Positions 7,760 to 17,169 of a DNA stretch of 64,000 nucleotides are shown piece after piece. The notes beneath the pieces were generated by a model. The model had not been told where the DNA came from. It ran no database searches and was given only the letters and a program-made list of their open reading frames with translations. The position numbers were made by a program, and so were the translations under genes. The first letter of the stretch is position 1, and each line of letters starts with the position of its first letter. Source of the DNA: Actinophytocola sp963826035 (GTDB lineage Bacteria > Actinomycetota > Actinomycetes > Mycobacteriales > Pseudonocardiaceae); contig CAWGVZ010000024.1 in assembly GCA_963826035.1 (NCBI GenBank), forward strand, positions 62,001 to 126,000, given 5' to 3'.

Positions 7760-8590
7760 TCAATCCATTTTCAGGTGGACCACGTCGGCCGCCGAGACCG
7801 ACAGCGGCGTGCCGTCGTCCAGCTTGATCATCAGCTGGCCGGCGGCGTCCACATCGACCGCCACGCCGATCCGGCTCTGCCCGTCCGGCAGCTCCGCGCG
7901 GACCCGCTGGCCGATGGTGCCGCAGGCCTCGCGGTAGCCGGTGAGCACGCCACTGCGTTCCACGTCGCCGTCGCTGAGGCGCCAGGCGGACTCCAGCTCC
8001 ACGAACGCGCGCAGCCAGGCGGCCGCCAGTTCGGTGCGGTCGGTGGTCGAGGCGCCCACCTCGGCCAGCGAGCCGGCCCGCAGGCCGCCCGCGCCGGGCT
8101 CGACGTCGTCGGGCAGGGCGGTGACGTTCAGTCCGATGCCCACCACGGCCGCCTGGCCGGCCTCATCCGAGGCGACCTCGGACAGGATGCCCGCCGCCTT
8201 CGTGCGGTCCGGGCCGACCAGCAGGTCGTTGGGCCACTTCAGCGTGGCGTCCACGCCGGCCACCTCCTGCGCGGCGTGCATGAGCGCGAGGCCGGCGACC
8301 ATGCCGAGCGTGCTCAGCCGGGCGGCCGGCACGGTGGTCGGGCGGATCAGGACACTCAGGTATATGCCGGAACCGGCGGGCGAGACCCAGTCCCGCGAGC
8401 GCCGGCCCCGGCCGGCCGTCTGCTCCTCGGCCAGCAGGACCGTGCGGTCGGCGGCGCCGGCCTTCGCCGCCTCCATCAGGTCGGCGTTGGTCGAGCCGGT
8501 GGTGTCCACCAGGTCGAGAGCCGCGTAGGGACCGTTCGGCGCGACCAGTTCCTCGCGCAGGGCAAGTACATCCAGCTTGTTGTCGGTCAC
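7760..8590 (-). CDS. birA: biotin--[acetyl-CoA-carboxylase] ligase
   Basis: The 276-aa enzyme attaches biotin to the carboxyl-carrier domain of AccA. Signatures are STNADL, AGRGRRSRDW (biotinyl-adenylate loop), LKWPNDLLV and a C-terminal small beta domain. The helix-turn-helix of E. coli BirA is absent, so it is a group I ligase without repressor function. I chose the GTG at 8590 because GAGG precedes it; a TTG at 8599 in the same frame is the alternative. It is divergent from accD, as in mycobacteria. Confidence 0.88.
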   Translation of the reverse strand: MTDNKLDVLALREELVAPNGPYAALDLVDTTGSTNADLMEAAKAGAADRTVLLAEEQTAGRGRRSRDWVSPAGSGIYLSVLIRPTTVPAARLSTLGMVAGLALMHAAQEVAGVDATLKWPNDLLVGPDRTKAAGILSEVASDEAGQAAVVGIGLNVTALPDDVEPGAGGLRAGSLAEVGASTTDRTELAAAWLRAFVELESAWRLSDGDVERSGVLTGYREACGTIGQRVRAELPDGQSRIGVAVDVDAAGQLMIKLDDGTPLSVSAADVVHLKMD

Positions 8591-8654
8591 CCGCCTCAAC
8601 CTACCGGGGCGGCGTGATGGCCGACACGGTCATCTGCCGGCACTCCGGTGATCG

Positions 8655-8690
8655 TCGACCGTGACTTCGACCGTGACTTCGACCGTGACC
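8655..8690. repeat. three tandem 12-bp repeats TCGACCGTGACT
   Basis: Three consecutive 12-bp units lie between the divergent birA and accD genes, about 60 bp before the accD start. They may influence promoter spacing or be a neutral expansion; nothing else in the sequence indicates a role. Confidence 0.8.
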
Positions 8691-8747
8691 GAAGCAACGC
8701 CCCGTTGTCGGTGCCAGTGGCTAGGCTCCGAAACCGGGAGGCCCACG

Positions 8748-10385
8748 ATGAGCAGCGCGACCGAACCGCTCGGCCAGGTGCCGACGGGTGAGACCGACAT
8801 CCACACCACCGCCGGCAAGCTCGCCGATCTCTACCGGCGCAGCGACGAGGCAGTGCACGCCGGGTCCGAGCGGGCGGTCGCCAAGCAGCACGCGAAGGGC
8901 AAGAAGACGGCCCGCGAGCGGATCGACGCGCTGCTCGATCCGGGGTCGTTCGTCGAGCTCGACGAGCTGGCCAGGCACCGGTCCACCAACTTCGGGCTGG
9001 AGAAGAACCGGCCCTACGGCGACGGCGTGGTGACCGGGCACGGCACCATCGACGGCCGGCCCGTGTGCGTGTTCAGCCAGGACGTCACGGTGTTCGGTGG
9101 CGCGCTCGGCGAGGTCTACGGCGAGAAGATCGTGAAGGTGATGGACCTGGCCCTCAAGACCGGCCGGCCGATCATCGGCATCAACGAGGGCGGCGGCGCG
9201 CGCATCCAGGAGGGGGTCGTCTCGCTCGGCCTCTACGGCCAGATCTTCATCCGCAACACCCGCGCGTCCGGGGTGGTCCCGCAGATCTCCCTGATCATGG
9301 GCGCGAACGCGGGTGGGCACGTGTACTCGCCCGCGCTCACCGACTTCGTGGTGATGGTCGACCAGACCTCCCACATGTTCATCACGGGTCCCGACGTGAT
9401 CAAGACGGTGACGGGCGAGGACGTCGGCTTCGAGGAGCTGGGCGGTGCCAGGACCCACAACACCAAGTCCGGCAACGCCCACCACCTGGCGGCCGACGAG
9501 GACGACGCCATCGGTTACGTGAAAGAGCTGTTGTCCTACCTGCCGTCGAACAACCTGTCCGATCCCCCGGTGTACGAGGGCTTCGCCGAGTCCGGTTCGG
9601 TGGCCGAGTCGATCACCGACGCGGACCGCGAGCTGGACACGCTCATTCCCGACTCGCCGAACCAGCCGTACGACATGCACGAGGTCATCACCCGGGTGAT
9701 GGACGACGGCGAGTTCCTCGAGGTGCAGTCGCTGTTCGCGCCGAACATCCTGGTCGGGTTCGGCCGGGTCGAGGGCCAGGCGGTGGGCATCGTGGCCAAC
9801 CAGCCGACGCAGTTCGCCGGGTGTCTCGACATCAACGCCTCGGAGAAGGCGGCCAGGTTCGTCCGCACGTGCGACGCGTTCAACGTGCCGGTGCTGACCT
9901 TCGTCGACGTCCCGGGTTTCCTGCCGGGCACCGACCAGGAGTGGAACGGCATCATCCGCCGCGGGGCCAAGCTGATCTACGCGTACGCGGAGGCCACGGT
10001 CCCGAAGGTCACGGTGATCACCCGCAAGGCCTACGGCGGCGCCTACGACGTGATGGGCTCGAAGCACCTGGGCGCCGACATGAACCTGGCGTGGCCCACG
10101 GCGCAGATCGCCGTGATGGGCGCCTCCGGGGCGGCGAACATCGTGCACCGCAAGACACTGGCGCGCGCGGTGGATTCCGGTGAGGATGTCGATGCCCTGC
10201 GCCTACGGCTGCAACAGGAGTACGAGGACACGCTGTGCAACCCGTACGTGGCGGCGGAACGTGGTTACGTCGACGCGGTGATCCCGCCGTCCCACACGCG
10301 CGGCCACGTGGCCAGGGCGCTGCGTTTGCTGCGCGACAAGCGGGAGACGCTGCCGCCCAAGAAGCACGGGAACATTCCGCTATGA
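8748..10385 (+). CDS. accD: acyl-CoA carboxylase beta subunit (carboxyltransferase)
   Basis: The 545-aa carboxyltransferase has the paired crotonase-type halves typical of AccD/PccB, with INEGGGARIQEGV, GPDVIKTVTGE, the GFLPGTDQEW region and RKAYGGAYDVMGSKHL. It transfers carboxylate from biotinyl-AccA to acetyl- or propionyl-CoA. The ATG follows a strong site (ggagg). The next gene, accE, starts inside its stop. Order with divergent birA and downstream accE/maf matches M. tuberculosis accD5, which is mainly a propionyl-CoA enzyme. The substrate here is inferred. Confidence 0.92.
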   Translation: MSSATEPLGQVPTGETDIHTTAGKLADLYRRSDEAVHAGSERAVAKQHAKGKKTARERIDALLDPGSFVELDELARHRSTNFGLEKNRPYGDGVVTGHGTIDGRPVCVFSQDVTVFGGALGEVYGEKIVKVMDLALKTGRPIIGINEGGGARIQEGVVSLGLYGQIFIRNTRASGVVPQISLIMGANAGGHVYSPALTDFVVMVDQTSHMFITGPDVIKTVTGEDVGFEELGGARTHNTKSGNAHHLAADEDDAIGYVKELLSYLPSNNLSDPPVYEGFAESGSVAESITDADRELDTLIPDSPNQPYDMHEVITRVMDDGEFLEVQSLFAPNILVGFGRVEGQAVGIVANQPTQFAGCLDINASEKAARFVRTCDAFNVPVLTFVDVPGFLPGTDQEWNGIIRRGAKLIYAYAEATVPKVTVITRKAYGGAYDVMGSKHLGADMNLAWPTAQIAVMGASGAANIVHRKTLARAVDSGEDVDALRLRLQQEYEDTLCNPYVAAERGYVDAVIPPSHTRGHVARALRLLRDKRETLPPKKHGNIPL

Positions 10386-10591
10386 GCGACCCCGTACTCC
10401 GAGTGGTGCGAGGCACCCCCGACGACGCGGAACTGGCCGCCCTGACGGCGGCGGTGGTCTCCCTGTCCGTGCCCCACTCCGAGCCACGCCCGGCGCGCCG
10501 CTCGGAGTGGTCCAACCGCCGAGACCAGGTACGCACTCCCTTACCCCACGGCCCGAACGCCTGGCGAGCAAGCGCCCTCCCAAGCCCCTGA
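10382..10591 (+). CDS. accE: acyl-CoA carboxylase epsilon subunit
   Basis: The 69-aa product starts at an ATG overlapping the accD stop (ATGA). It has the typical epsilon N-terminus LRVVRGTPDDAELAALTAAV, followed by a short basic SEWSNR segment. Epsilon subunits stabilise or activate the actinobacterial AccA-AccD complex. The C-terminus is variable, as usual for the family. Confidence 0.85.
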   Translation: MSDPVLRVVRGTPDDAELAALTAAVVSLSVPHSEPRPARRSEWSNRRDQVRTPLPHGPNAWRASALPSP

Positions 10592-11219
10592 CCCACCCAC
10601 GCAACCCAGCACGCCACCCCACCTCAGGCACACACGCCCCACCACCCGCACCCGAGATCGCGGTTCCCGCACCCGAGTTCCCCGGCTCCCGCACGCATGT
10701 TCGCGGTCCCGCACGCGAATTCGCGGTTCCCGCACCCCAGTTCCCGGCTCCCGACCGCGAGCTCCCGGTTGAGGGCGTATAGCCGTGTGCGACCGGAAGG
10801 GACCAGAACCCAGCGCGGCCACAACCGGGCGGCGCCGTGCCCTTGGGCGGGTGCGAGCGGGCCCGGGTGGTCCCTGGGCGGTGGGCCGACGGGATCGAGG
10901 GGGCGGCGGCGGGCGTATCCCGCGATCAGAGATCCCAACCGGGCTAAGTGCCCGAGACCGAAGGCCTCAGCCGGGCAAACCGCCCCGGGGCCAGAGGCCC
11001 ACGGAGCAACCGCGCCGACCCAGGTAGCCGCACCCAGAACGCTGCCGAGTAGCCGCCCACAGACCCCCAGAAGAGCCCAAACCCGACGTTCCAAGATCAA
11101 CCGCGGGCCACGGCCCCCCGTTAACCAGCGTACCGAGCGGCACCGACAAAATCGCTGGCCAACAGGCACCTGTACACAACCCGCCACCGCCACGGACCAC
11201 GCCTGACACACTTCCCCGC
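10592..11219. other. 628-bp non-coding stretch with degenerate 20-21-bp repeats
   Basis: No convincing gene lies between accE and the MFS exporter; frames here are short shadows with Pro/Arg bias. The first part carries six degenerate repeat units (10648-10770). The remainder is GC-rich and without clear hairpins or a promoter that I can defend. Confidence 0.6.
10648..10770. repeat. degenerate 20-21-bp tandem repeat related to the array at 57581
   Basis: Six units follow a CGCACGCGAnnTCGCGGTTCC pattern with substitutions (for example CCCGAGATCGCGGTTCC, ACGCGAATTCGCGGTTCC). The array at 57581-57660 has the same unit in near-perfect form, so this looks like an older, decayed copy of the same family. 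It lies about 55 bp beyond accE. Confidence 0.8.
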
Positions 11220-12824
11220 ATGCAGAGCACCCGCAGTCCATGGATCGCCATGTGGGCGCTGTGCGCGTGCTTCTTCATGATCATGTTGGACTCCACCATC
11301 GTCACCGTGGCGATTCCCGCCATGCTCGACGGGTTGGATGCCAACCTCAACGAGGTCGTCTGGGTCAACAGCGTCTACCTGCTGGCCAACACCGTTCCGC
11401 TCCTGATCACGGGACGACTCGGCGACCGCTTCGGGCCCAAGCGCGTCCTCATCGCGGGGCTCGTCGTCTTCACGGCCGCGTCGCTGTGGAGCGGCCTGGC
11501 GCCCAACGCCGGCATGCTCATCGCCGCGCGCGCCGTCCAAGGGCTCGGCGCCGCGGCCATGACCCCGCAGACGCTGTCGTTCATCACCAGGCTCTTCCCC
11601 GCTGAGAAGCGTGGCGTTCCGATCAGTGTCTGGGGTGCCGTGGCGGGCGTCGCCACGCTGGCCGGTCCCGTGCTCGGCGGACTGCTGGTCGAGCACGTCG
11701 GCTGGCGGTGGATCTTCCTCATCAACCTGCCGATCGGCGTGGTCAGCCTCCTGATCGCGGTCGTGGCGCTGCCGAACTGGCAACCCCACGCGCGGATGCG
11801 CTTCGACGTCACGGGCACGGTGCTGTGTTCGGCCGGCCTGCTGGCGCTGGTGTTCGGCGTGCAGAACGGCCAGCACTACCACTGGGGCGCCGTGTGGGGG
11901 CCGGTCACCGTGGTGCACATCATCGTGATCGGCGTCCTGCTGCTCGTCGTGTTCGGGGTTCGCCAGGTGAAACGGCCGGTGGCCGAACCGCTGGTGCCCC
12001 GGTCGCTGTTCGCCAACCCGACCTTCACCTACGCCAACCTGACGCACGCGGCCATGGGCTTCGCCATGACCGGGATGTTCCTGCCGCTCGTGCTGTACCT
12101 CCAGACGGTGCTCGGCCTGACGGCCGTCGAGTCGAGCGTGCTCGCCATGCCGATGGCGGCCGCCGCGGCGATCACGGCCGGCGTGTCCGGCGCGCTGTGG
12201 CACCGGCTCGGCGCCCGCAACCTGATCATCACGGGGTTCGTCACGCTCGCCGTCGCCACGGGGGCGCTGGCCTGGCAGGCCGCGCCGGACACCGAGCCGG
12301 CCACGCTGATCCCCGGGCTGGTGGCGGCCGGGTTCGGCATCGGGTGCGTGTTCTCACCGCTGACGACCGCCGCCACGGCCGGCATGCCGCCCGACCTGGT
12401 CGGCGCGGCCTCCGGGGTGTTCAACACGTCCAGGCAGGTCGGCGGGGTCCTCGGCAGCGCGGCCACCGGCATGGTGCTGCAGGTGGGAGTGGCGTTCGCC
12501 GTCCCGGACGCCGCCCGCCAGTACGCCGAGCGCCTGCCGTACCGCTACCGCGAGGAGTTCGTCGCGCGGATCTCCGAGGCGGCGAACACGGCCAGCCAGT
12601 TCGACACGCACGCCCCGCCCGTGCCGGCGGACCTCGACCCGGAGGTCGCCGGCGCCGTGACCCGCATCGTCACGCAGGTCTTCGAGGTCGGCTTCACGAC
12701 CGCCGCCAAGGCGAGCCTGGTGCTGCCGATCGTGGTGCTGATGCTGGGCATCATGGCCGCCACGGGCATCCGGCTCCCCCGGCGCGCCCCCCGCGAGTCG
12801 GACCGGGTGGACGTCGAGTCGTAG
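11220..12824 (+). CDS. MFS multidrug exporter, DHA2 (14-TMS) family
   Basis: The 534-aa integral membrane protein starts directly with a helix. It has the DHA2 signature LDSTIVTVAIPAM in TM1, motif A (GRLGDRFGPKR, about residue 62), motif C (GPVLGGLLVEHVGWRW, about 148) and a length fitting 14 helices. It should export drugs or other small hydrophobic compounds by proton antiport; the substrate cannot be read from sequence. It sits between accE and maf, apparently as an insertion into a conserved gene order. Confidence 0.85.
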   Translation: MQSTRSPWIAMWALCACFFMIMLDSTIVTVAIPAMLDGLDANLNEVVWVNSVYLLANTVPLLITGRLGDRFGPKRVLIAGLVVFTAASLWSGLAPNAGMLIAARAVQGLGAAAMTPQTLSFITRLFPAEKRGVPISVWGAVAGVATLAGPVLGGLLVEHVGWRWIFLINLPIGVVSLLIAVVALPNWQPHARMRFDVTGTVLCSAGLLALVFGVQNGQHYHWGAVWGPVTVVHIIVIGVLLLVVFGVRQVKRPVAEPLVPRSLFANPTFTYANLTHAAMGFAMTGMFLPLVLYLQTVLGLTAVESSVLAMPMAAAAAITAGVSGALWHRLGARNLIITGFVTLAVATGALAWQAAPDTEPATLIPGLVAAGFGIGCVFSPLTTAATAGMPPDLVGAASGVFNTSRQVGGVLGSAATGMVLQVGVAFAVPDAARQYAERLPYRYREEFVARISEAANTASQFDTHAPPVPADLDPEVAGAVTRIVTQVFEVGFTTAAKASLVLPIVVLMLGIMAATGIRLPRRAPRESDRVDVES

Positions 12825-12835
12825 GGTTTCACCCC

Positions 12836-13450
12836 GTGCAGTTGGTACTCGCTTCCCAGTCACCGGCCCGCCTGGCCGTGCTTCGCGCGGCGGGGGTCGA
12901 GCCCGTGGTCCGAGTGTCCGGAGTGGACGAGGACGCCATCGCCGCCGCTCTGCCGGACCCCACCCCGGAGGCCGTGGTCGCGGCACTGGCCGAGGCGAAG
13001 GCCCATGCCGTCGCCGCCACCGACCTCCCCCCGGACGCGGTGATCATCGGCTGCGACTCGATGCTCGCCCACAACGGCCACCTGGTGGGCAAACCGGTCA
13101 CCCTGGACCAAGCCCGCGAACGGTGGGCCGGCATGGCGGGCGGAACCGGAGAGCTCCTCACCGGTCATGCCGTGCTGCGCCTCACCAACGGCAAGATCAC
13201 CGGGACCGCCGTCGGCACGGAAACCACGACCATCCGGTTCGGCAAGCCGACCGACGCGGAACTGGACGCCTACCTCGCCACCGGCGAACCCCTGGCGGTG
13301 GCCGGCGCGTTCACCCTGGACGGCTACGGGGGCTGGTTCGTGGACGGCATCGACGGCGACCCCTCCAGCGTGATCGGCATCAGCCTCCCGCTGACCCGCC
13401 GCCTGCTGGCCAAGTTCGGCATCTCGGTGGTCGACCTGTGGAACGGTTAG
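12836..13450 (+). CDS. maf: Maf-like nucleotide pyrophosphatase
   Basis: The 204-aa protein begins at a GTG 11 bp after the exporter gene. It carries the Maf N-terminal LASQSPARLAVLRAAGV motif, CDSMLAHNGHLVGKP and the C-terminal DPSSVIGISL. Maf proteins hydrolyse non-canonical or canonical nucleoside triphosphates and can affect cell division. The canonical SPRR is SPAR here. The gene follows accD-accE in many actinobacteria. Confidence 0.85.
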   Translation: MQLVLASQSPARLAVLRAAGVEPVVRVSGVDEDAIAAALPDPTPEAVVAALAEAKAHAVAATDLPPDAVIIGCDSMLAHNGHLVGKPVTLDQARERWAGMAGGTGELLTGHAVLRLTNGKITGTAVGTETTTIRFGKPTDAELDAYLATGEPLAVAGAFTLDGYGGWFVDGIDGDPSSVIGISLPLTRRLLAKFGISVVDLWNG

Positions 13451-13526
13451 AGGGCTGTTGGCAGGTCAGGCGCGGCGTGGGCATGCCGGGAACGACGCCT
13501 TCCAGGCATTCGACGGGCCGAACCCG

Positions 13527-14243
13527 TTAGGCGCAGGGATGCAGGTCGTCCTTTGCGAAGTCCACCTCCGGATAGCCCGGTAGCGACTCGATCCGCGAGT
13601 AGTTGTCCGTGCAGCCCAACTCCCGGCCGTCGGCCGTGAACACCTGCGCGAAGACCTCCTCACCCGCGCAGTCGGGCGTCACCGTCCGGTCGCAGTCGTA
13701 CTGCACCACCAACACCTCGGGACCCGAACTCGGCTCGGCGTCCGCCAGCGACACATAACCGGCGTCCGAGATGAACGGCCGGGGCGCCTCGGCCCAGTTG
13801 CCCGACCGGCCGAGCACCACCTGGCCCACCATGCCGCCGCCCGTCCGGCCGCGGATCAGGCACGCGGTGACGCCGACGGTCAGGCACGCGAGGGACTGTT
13901 CGTCGAGCGTGACCGTGCCGTCCGAGGTGATGGTCACCTCGAACACCGCACCGCCGCCCGTGCCGCCGCCGAGGCGCAGCCGGCCGGACTTGGCGCCGGC
14001 ATCGGCCACCAGTTCGATCATCGTGCCGCCCACGGGGATCCGGCCGAGCACCGCGCACGGCGCGACCCGGCAGCCGTCCGGGCCCACCGACTCGGGCGGC
14101 TCGTCGGTGGACGGAACGGTGGTCGCGGTGGTGGCATCATCACGGTCGCGCAGTGTCCCGGCCGCCACCAGCGCACCCGCCGCCACCAGCGCGGACAGCA
14201 CCACCGCGACAATCGTCGCGACAGGCGCACGCCTAGCTGCCAC
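13527..14243 (-). CDS. membrane-anchored extracytoplasmic protein of unknown function
   Basis: The 238-aa protein has a basic start (VAARRAP), one hydrophobic helix at about residues 8-28, a Thr/Asp-rich linker, and an extracellular domain with paired cysteines (GPDGCRVAPC near 57, LACLTVGVTACL near 120, CDRTVTPDC, final C). The GTG at 14243 has a GGGAGG site 5-6 nt upstream; an in-frame GTG at 14288 is possible. I do not recognise the family. It is divergent from accA, with about 105 bp between starts. Confidence 0.7.
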   Translation of the reverse strand: MAARRAPVATIVAVVLSALVAAGALVAAGTLRDRDDATTATTVPSTDEPPESVGPDGCRVAPCAVLGRIPVGGTMIELVADAGAKSGRLRLGGGTGGGAVFEVTITSDGTVTLDEQSLACLTVGVTACLIRGRTGGGMVGQVVLGRSGNWAEAPRPFISDAGYVSLADAEPSSGPEVLVVQYDCDRTVTPDCAGEEVFAQVFTADGRELGCTDNYSRIESLPGYPEVDFAKDDLHPCA

Positions 14244-14348
14244 CGCTGCCTCCCGACCTCTCCGGCGTGACCTTGCTCTCGCATCCACGCGGTTGTCCAG
14301 TCCGTAGACTCCCTCGAAGCACAGTGTGCAACGGGTAAGGAGAAGGGC

Positions 14349-16115
14349 GTGCCCCAGCTCAGCAAGGTCCTGATCGCCAACCGAGGTGAGATCGCCGTAC
14401 GCGTGGTGCGCGCGTGCCGGGACGCGGGCCTGCCGAGCGTGGCCGTGTACGCCGATCCCGACCGGGACGCGGTGTTCGTCCGGCTTGCCGACGAGGCGTT
14501 CGCCCTCGGCGGGAACACGGCGGCCGAGAGCTACCTGAACTTCGACAAGCTGCTCGACGTCGCCGCCCGCTCCGGCGCCGACGCCGTGCACCCGGGCTAC
14601 GGCTTCCTGTCCGAGAACGCCGAGTTCGCCCAGGCGGTCATCGACGCGGGCCTCACCTGGATCGGGCCGAGCCCGCAGGCCATCCGCGACCTGGGCGACA
14701 AGGTCACCGCCCGGCACATCGCCACCCGCGCGGGCGCGCCGCTCGTGCCCGGCACGAAGGAGCCGGTCGGCGGGCCGGCCGAGGTCGTCGCGTTCGCCGA
14801 GGAGCACGGGCTGCCGGTGGCTATCAAGGCCGCGTTCGGCGGCGGCGGCCGGGGCCTGAAGGTGGCCCGCACGATCGAGGAGATTCCCGAGCTGTTCGAC
14901 TCGGCCGTCCGCGAGGCGGTGGCCGCGTTCGGCCGCGGCGAGTGCTTCGTCGAGCGCTACCTGGACCAGCCGCGCCACGTCGAGGCGCAGGTCCTGGCCG
15001 ACCAGCACGGCAACGTCGTGGTGGTCGGCACCCGCGACTGCTCACTGCAGCGCCGGCACCAGAAGCTTGTGGAGGAGGCGCCCGCGCCGTTCCTCACCGA
15101 CGCCCAGCGCGCCGAGATCCACTCGTCGGCCAAGGCGATCTGCCAGGAGGCCGGGTACTACGGCGCCGGCACGGTCGAGTACCTGGTGGGCAAGGACGGC
15201 ACCATCTCGTTCCTCGAGGTGAACACCCGGCTCCAGGTCGAGCACCCGGTCTCCGAGGAGACGGCCGGCGTCGACCTGGTCCGCGAGCAGTTCCGGATCG
15301 CGGCCGGCGAGAAGCTGCCGTTCACCCACGATCCCGAGCCGCGCGGGCACTCCATCGAGTTCCGTATCAACGGCGAGGACGCCGGCCGCAACTTCCTGCC
15401 GGCGCCCGGCGTGGTCACCCGGTTCGTGGCGCCGGACGGTCCGGGCGTGCGGGTCGACTCGGGTGTCGAGTCCGGCACGGTCATCGGCGGGCAGTTCGAC
15501 TCCTTGCTGGCCAAGGTGATCGTCACGGGCGCCGACCGCGAGCAGGCGCTCGAACGCTCCCGCCGCGCGCTCGACGAGATGGTGGTCGAGGGCATGGCCA
15601 CCGTGCTGCCGTTCCACCGCGCGATCGTGCGCGACCCGGCCTACCTCGGTGACGGCGAGCGGTTCACCGTGCACACCCGTTGGATCGAGACCGAGTTCGA
15701 CAACACCATCGAGCCGTTCACCGAGGCCGCCGAGGCACCGGAGGAGGACCCGCGCCGGACGGTCGTGGTCGAGGTCGGCGGTCGCCGGCTGGAGATCTCG
15801 GTGCCCGGCGGGTTCGGCGCGGGTGCGGCAGCTGGGAGCTCCCACGCCCCGCGGGCCAAGCCGCGCAAACGCGGCGGCGGCAAGGCGGCCACGGTCTCCG
15901 GCGACGCGGTGGCCGCGCCCATGCAGGGCACGATCGTGAAGATCGCGGTGGAGGACGGCCAGCAGGTGGCGGCGGGCGAGTTGCTCGTGGTCCTCGAGGC
16001 CATGAAGATGGAGAACCCGGTCACCGCGCACAAGTCGGGCACCGTCACGGGTCTGTCGGTGCGCGCGGGCGAGACGGTCACGCAGGGCAGCGTGCTCTGC
16101 GAGCTGAAGGACTGA
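14349..16115 (+). CDS. accA: acyl-CoA carboxylase alpha subunit (biotin carboxylase plus carrier domain)
   Basis: The 588-aa protein has a biotin carboxylase N-terminus (VLIANRGEIAVRVVRAC, HPGYGFLSENAEFA, the ATP-grasp loop FGGGGRGLK, and EVNTRLQVEHPVSEET). A basic Ala/Lys linker follows (about residues 495-520), then a C-terminal biotinyl domain with EAMKMENPV. The Lys of AMKM is the biotin site served by BirA. Short alpha subunits like this serve several AccD partners. It starts at GTG after aaggagaag. It is the likely partner of AccD/AccE at 8748-10591. Confidence 0.93.
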   Translation: MPQLSKVLIANRGEIAVRVVRACRDAGLPSVAVYADPDRDAVFVRLADEAFALGGNTAAESYLNFDKLLDVAARSGADAVHPGYGFLSENAEFAQAVIDAGLTWIGPSPQAIRDLGDKVTARHIATRAGAPLVPGTKEPVGGPAEVVAFAEEHGLPVAIKAAFGGGGRGLKVARTIEEIPELFDSAVREAVAAFGRGECFVERYLDQPRHVEAQVLADQHGNVVVVGTRDCSLQRRHQKLVEEAPAPFLTDAQRAEIHSSAKAICQEAGYYGAGTVEYLVGKDGTISFLEVNTRLQVEHPVSEETAGVDLVREQFRIAAGEKLPFTHDPEPRGHSIEFRINGEDAGRNFLPAPGVVTRFVAPDGPGVRVDSGVESGTVIGGQFDSLLAKVIVTGADREQALERSRRALDEMVVEGMATVLPFHRAIVRDPAYLGDGERFTVHTRWIETEFDNTIEPFTEAAEAPEEDPRRTVVVEVGGRRLEISVPGGFGAGAAAGSSHAPRAKPRKRGGGKAATVSGDAVAAPMQGTIVKIAVEDGQQVAAGELLVVLEAMKMENPVTAHKSGTVTGLSVRAGETVTQGSVLCELKD

Positions 16116-16194
16116 CCGCGCCGTACTTGAGAAGATCCTCAGCCCAGGACGTCCGTCCCGGCTGATTACTTGATTACCGCCGTACGATCGAAGA

Positions 16195-16677
16195 GTGACC
16201 GAGGACCAGCGCGCGAAGATCAGGGTGTCCGACACCGAGCGTGAGGACGCGCTGGGCAAGCTCGGCGAACACATGAGCAGCGGCCGGCTCGACATCGACG
16301 AGTACGGCGAGCGGACCGCGAAGGTCGCCACCGCCAAGACCCGAGGTGACGTACTCGCGCTGTTCGAGGACCTGCCGGACCCGCGCCCCACGTTCGGTCA
16401 ACCGGCCCCACCCGCGCGGGTGGGGTCCGGAGCGATCGAGCCGCCGCGCAAGCGCACGCTGGCCGAGAAGATCGGCCCGGTCGCCATCCCGGTGGTCGGC
16501 GTGCTCGCCGTGGTCGGCCTGGCTTTCCTGCTGAAAGTGCCGTTCCTACTGTTCCTCGCGTTCTTCTTCCTGGCCTCCTCCGGCCGGTGGAAGGGACACG
16601 GCGGACCGCGCGCCCCGTATCGACGCGGCCCCTACCGACACGACTACCGCCGAGACTGGCGACGATCGGCGGATTGA
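16195..16677 (+). CDS. DUF1707 (SHOCT-like) membrane protein
   Basis: The 160-aa protein opens with a DUF1707 domain (KIRVSDTEREDALGKLGEHMSSGRLDIDEYGERT, residues 7-40). Two close hydrophobic stretches follow (IPVVGVLAVVGLAFLLKVPFLLFLAFFFLAS, about 98-130), then a basic Arg/Tyr tail. The role is not established; related proteins associate with membranes. The start is a GTG. A second DUF1707 gene is at 48420. Confidence 0.8.
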   Translation: MTEDQRAKIRVSDTEREDALGKLGEHMSSGRLDIDEYGERTAKVATAKTRGDVLALFEDLPDPRPTFGQPAPPARVGSGAIEPPRKRTLAEKIGPVAIPVVGVLAVVGLAFLLKVPFLLFLAFFFLASSGRWKGHGGPRAPYRRGPYRHDYRRDWRRSAD

Positions 16678-16799
16678 TCCGCGCTCGCCCACCCGCCAAA
16701 ATTCTGAAAAAGATCTCATGATCTTTGAACCAACCGTCGAATCCGATCGTCGTCACGGATAAGGTTGGTCAACACAGGCATCTGGTGGAGGGCGGCAGC

Positions 16800-17147
16800 G
16801 TGCCAGGGAACCATGGCGGGCATGACCGGGCGGACGCGTTCAACGTCGATCCCGACGCGATACCGGGGCTGCACAACGCTTTCGCGGACGCGCTGACCAA
16901 GGTCGACCGTCAACTCGAGGTGGCCGATCAGGAGCTGCGGCTCTCCGCGTGGGCGAAGGACCCGATCAGCCAGGACGCCAGCGTTCTGTTCAACGACCGC
17001 TCGGTCGACGCCGACGAATGCGCGGTCGACACCCTGCGCGCCTACCGCGAACAGCTCGACGTGGCAGTGCGAAGCCTGGCGAAGACGGCCGAGCAGTACC
17101 ACGTCACCGACGACGAGAGTCTGGCGAACACCCAGCCCGAGGGCTGA
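16800..17147 (+). CDS. PE/WXG100-like ESX substrate
   Basis: The 115-aa helical protein contains the region FNVDPDAIPGLHNAFADALTKVDRQLEVADQELRL, followed by a second long helix. It starts at GTG 16800, preceded by GGAGG at good spacing; an upstream in-frame extension to 16725 lacks coding character. It lies directly before a PPE-like gene, as PE genes do, and is probably the small partner of a secreted heterodimer. Confidence 0.65.
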   Translation: MPGNHGGHDRADAFNVDPDAIPGLHNAFADALTKVDRQLEVADQELRLSAWAKDPISQDASVLFNDRSVDADECAVDTLRAYREQLDVAVRSLAKTAEQYHVTDDESLANTQPEG

Positions 17148-17169
17148 CCGCGAGCAAGGGGCGACATCT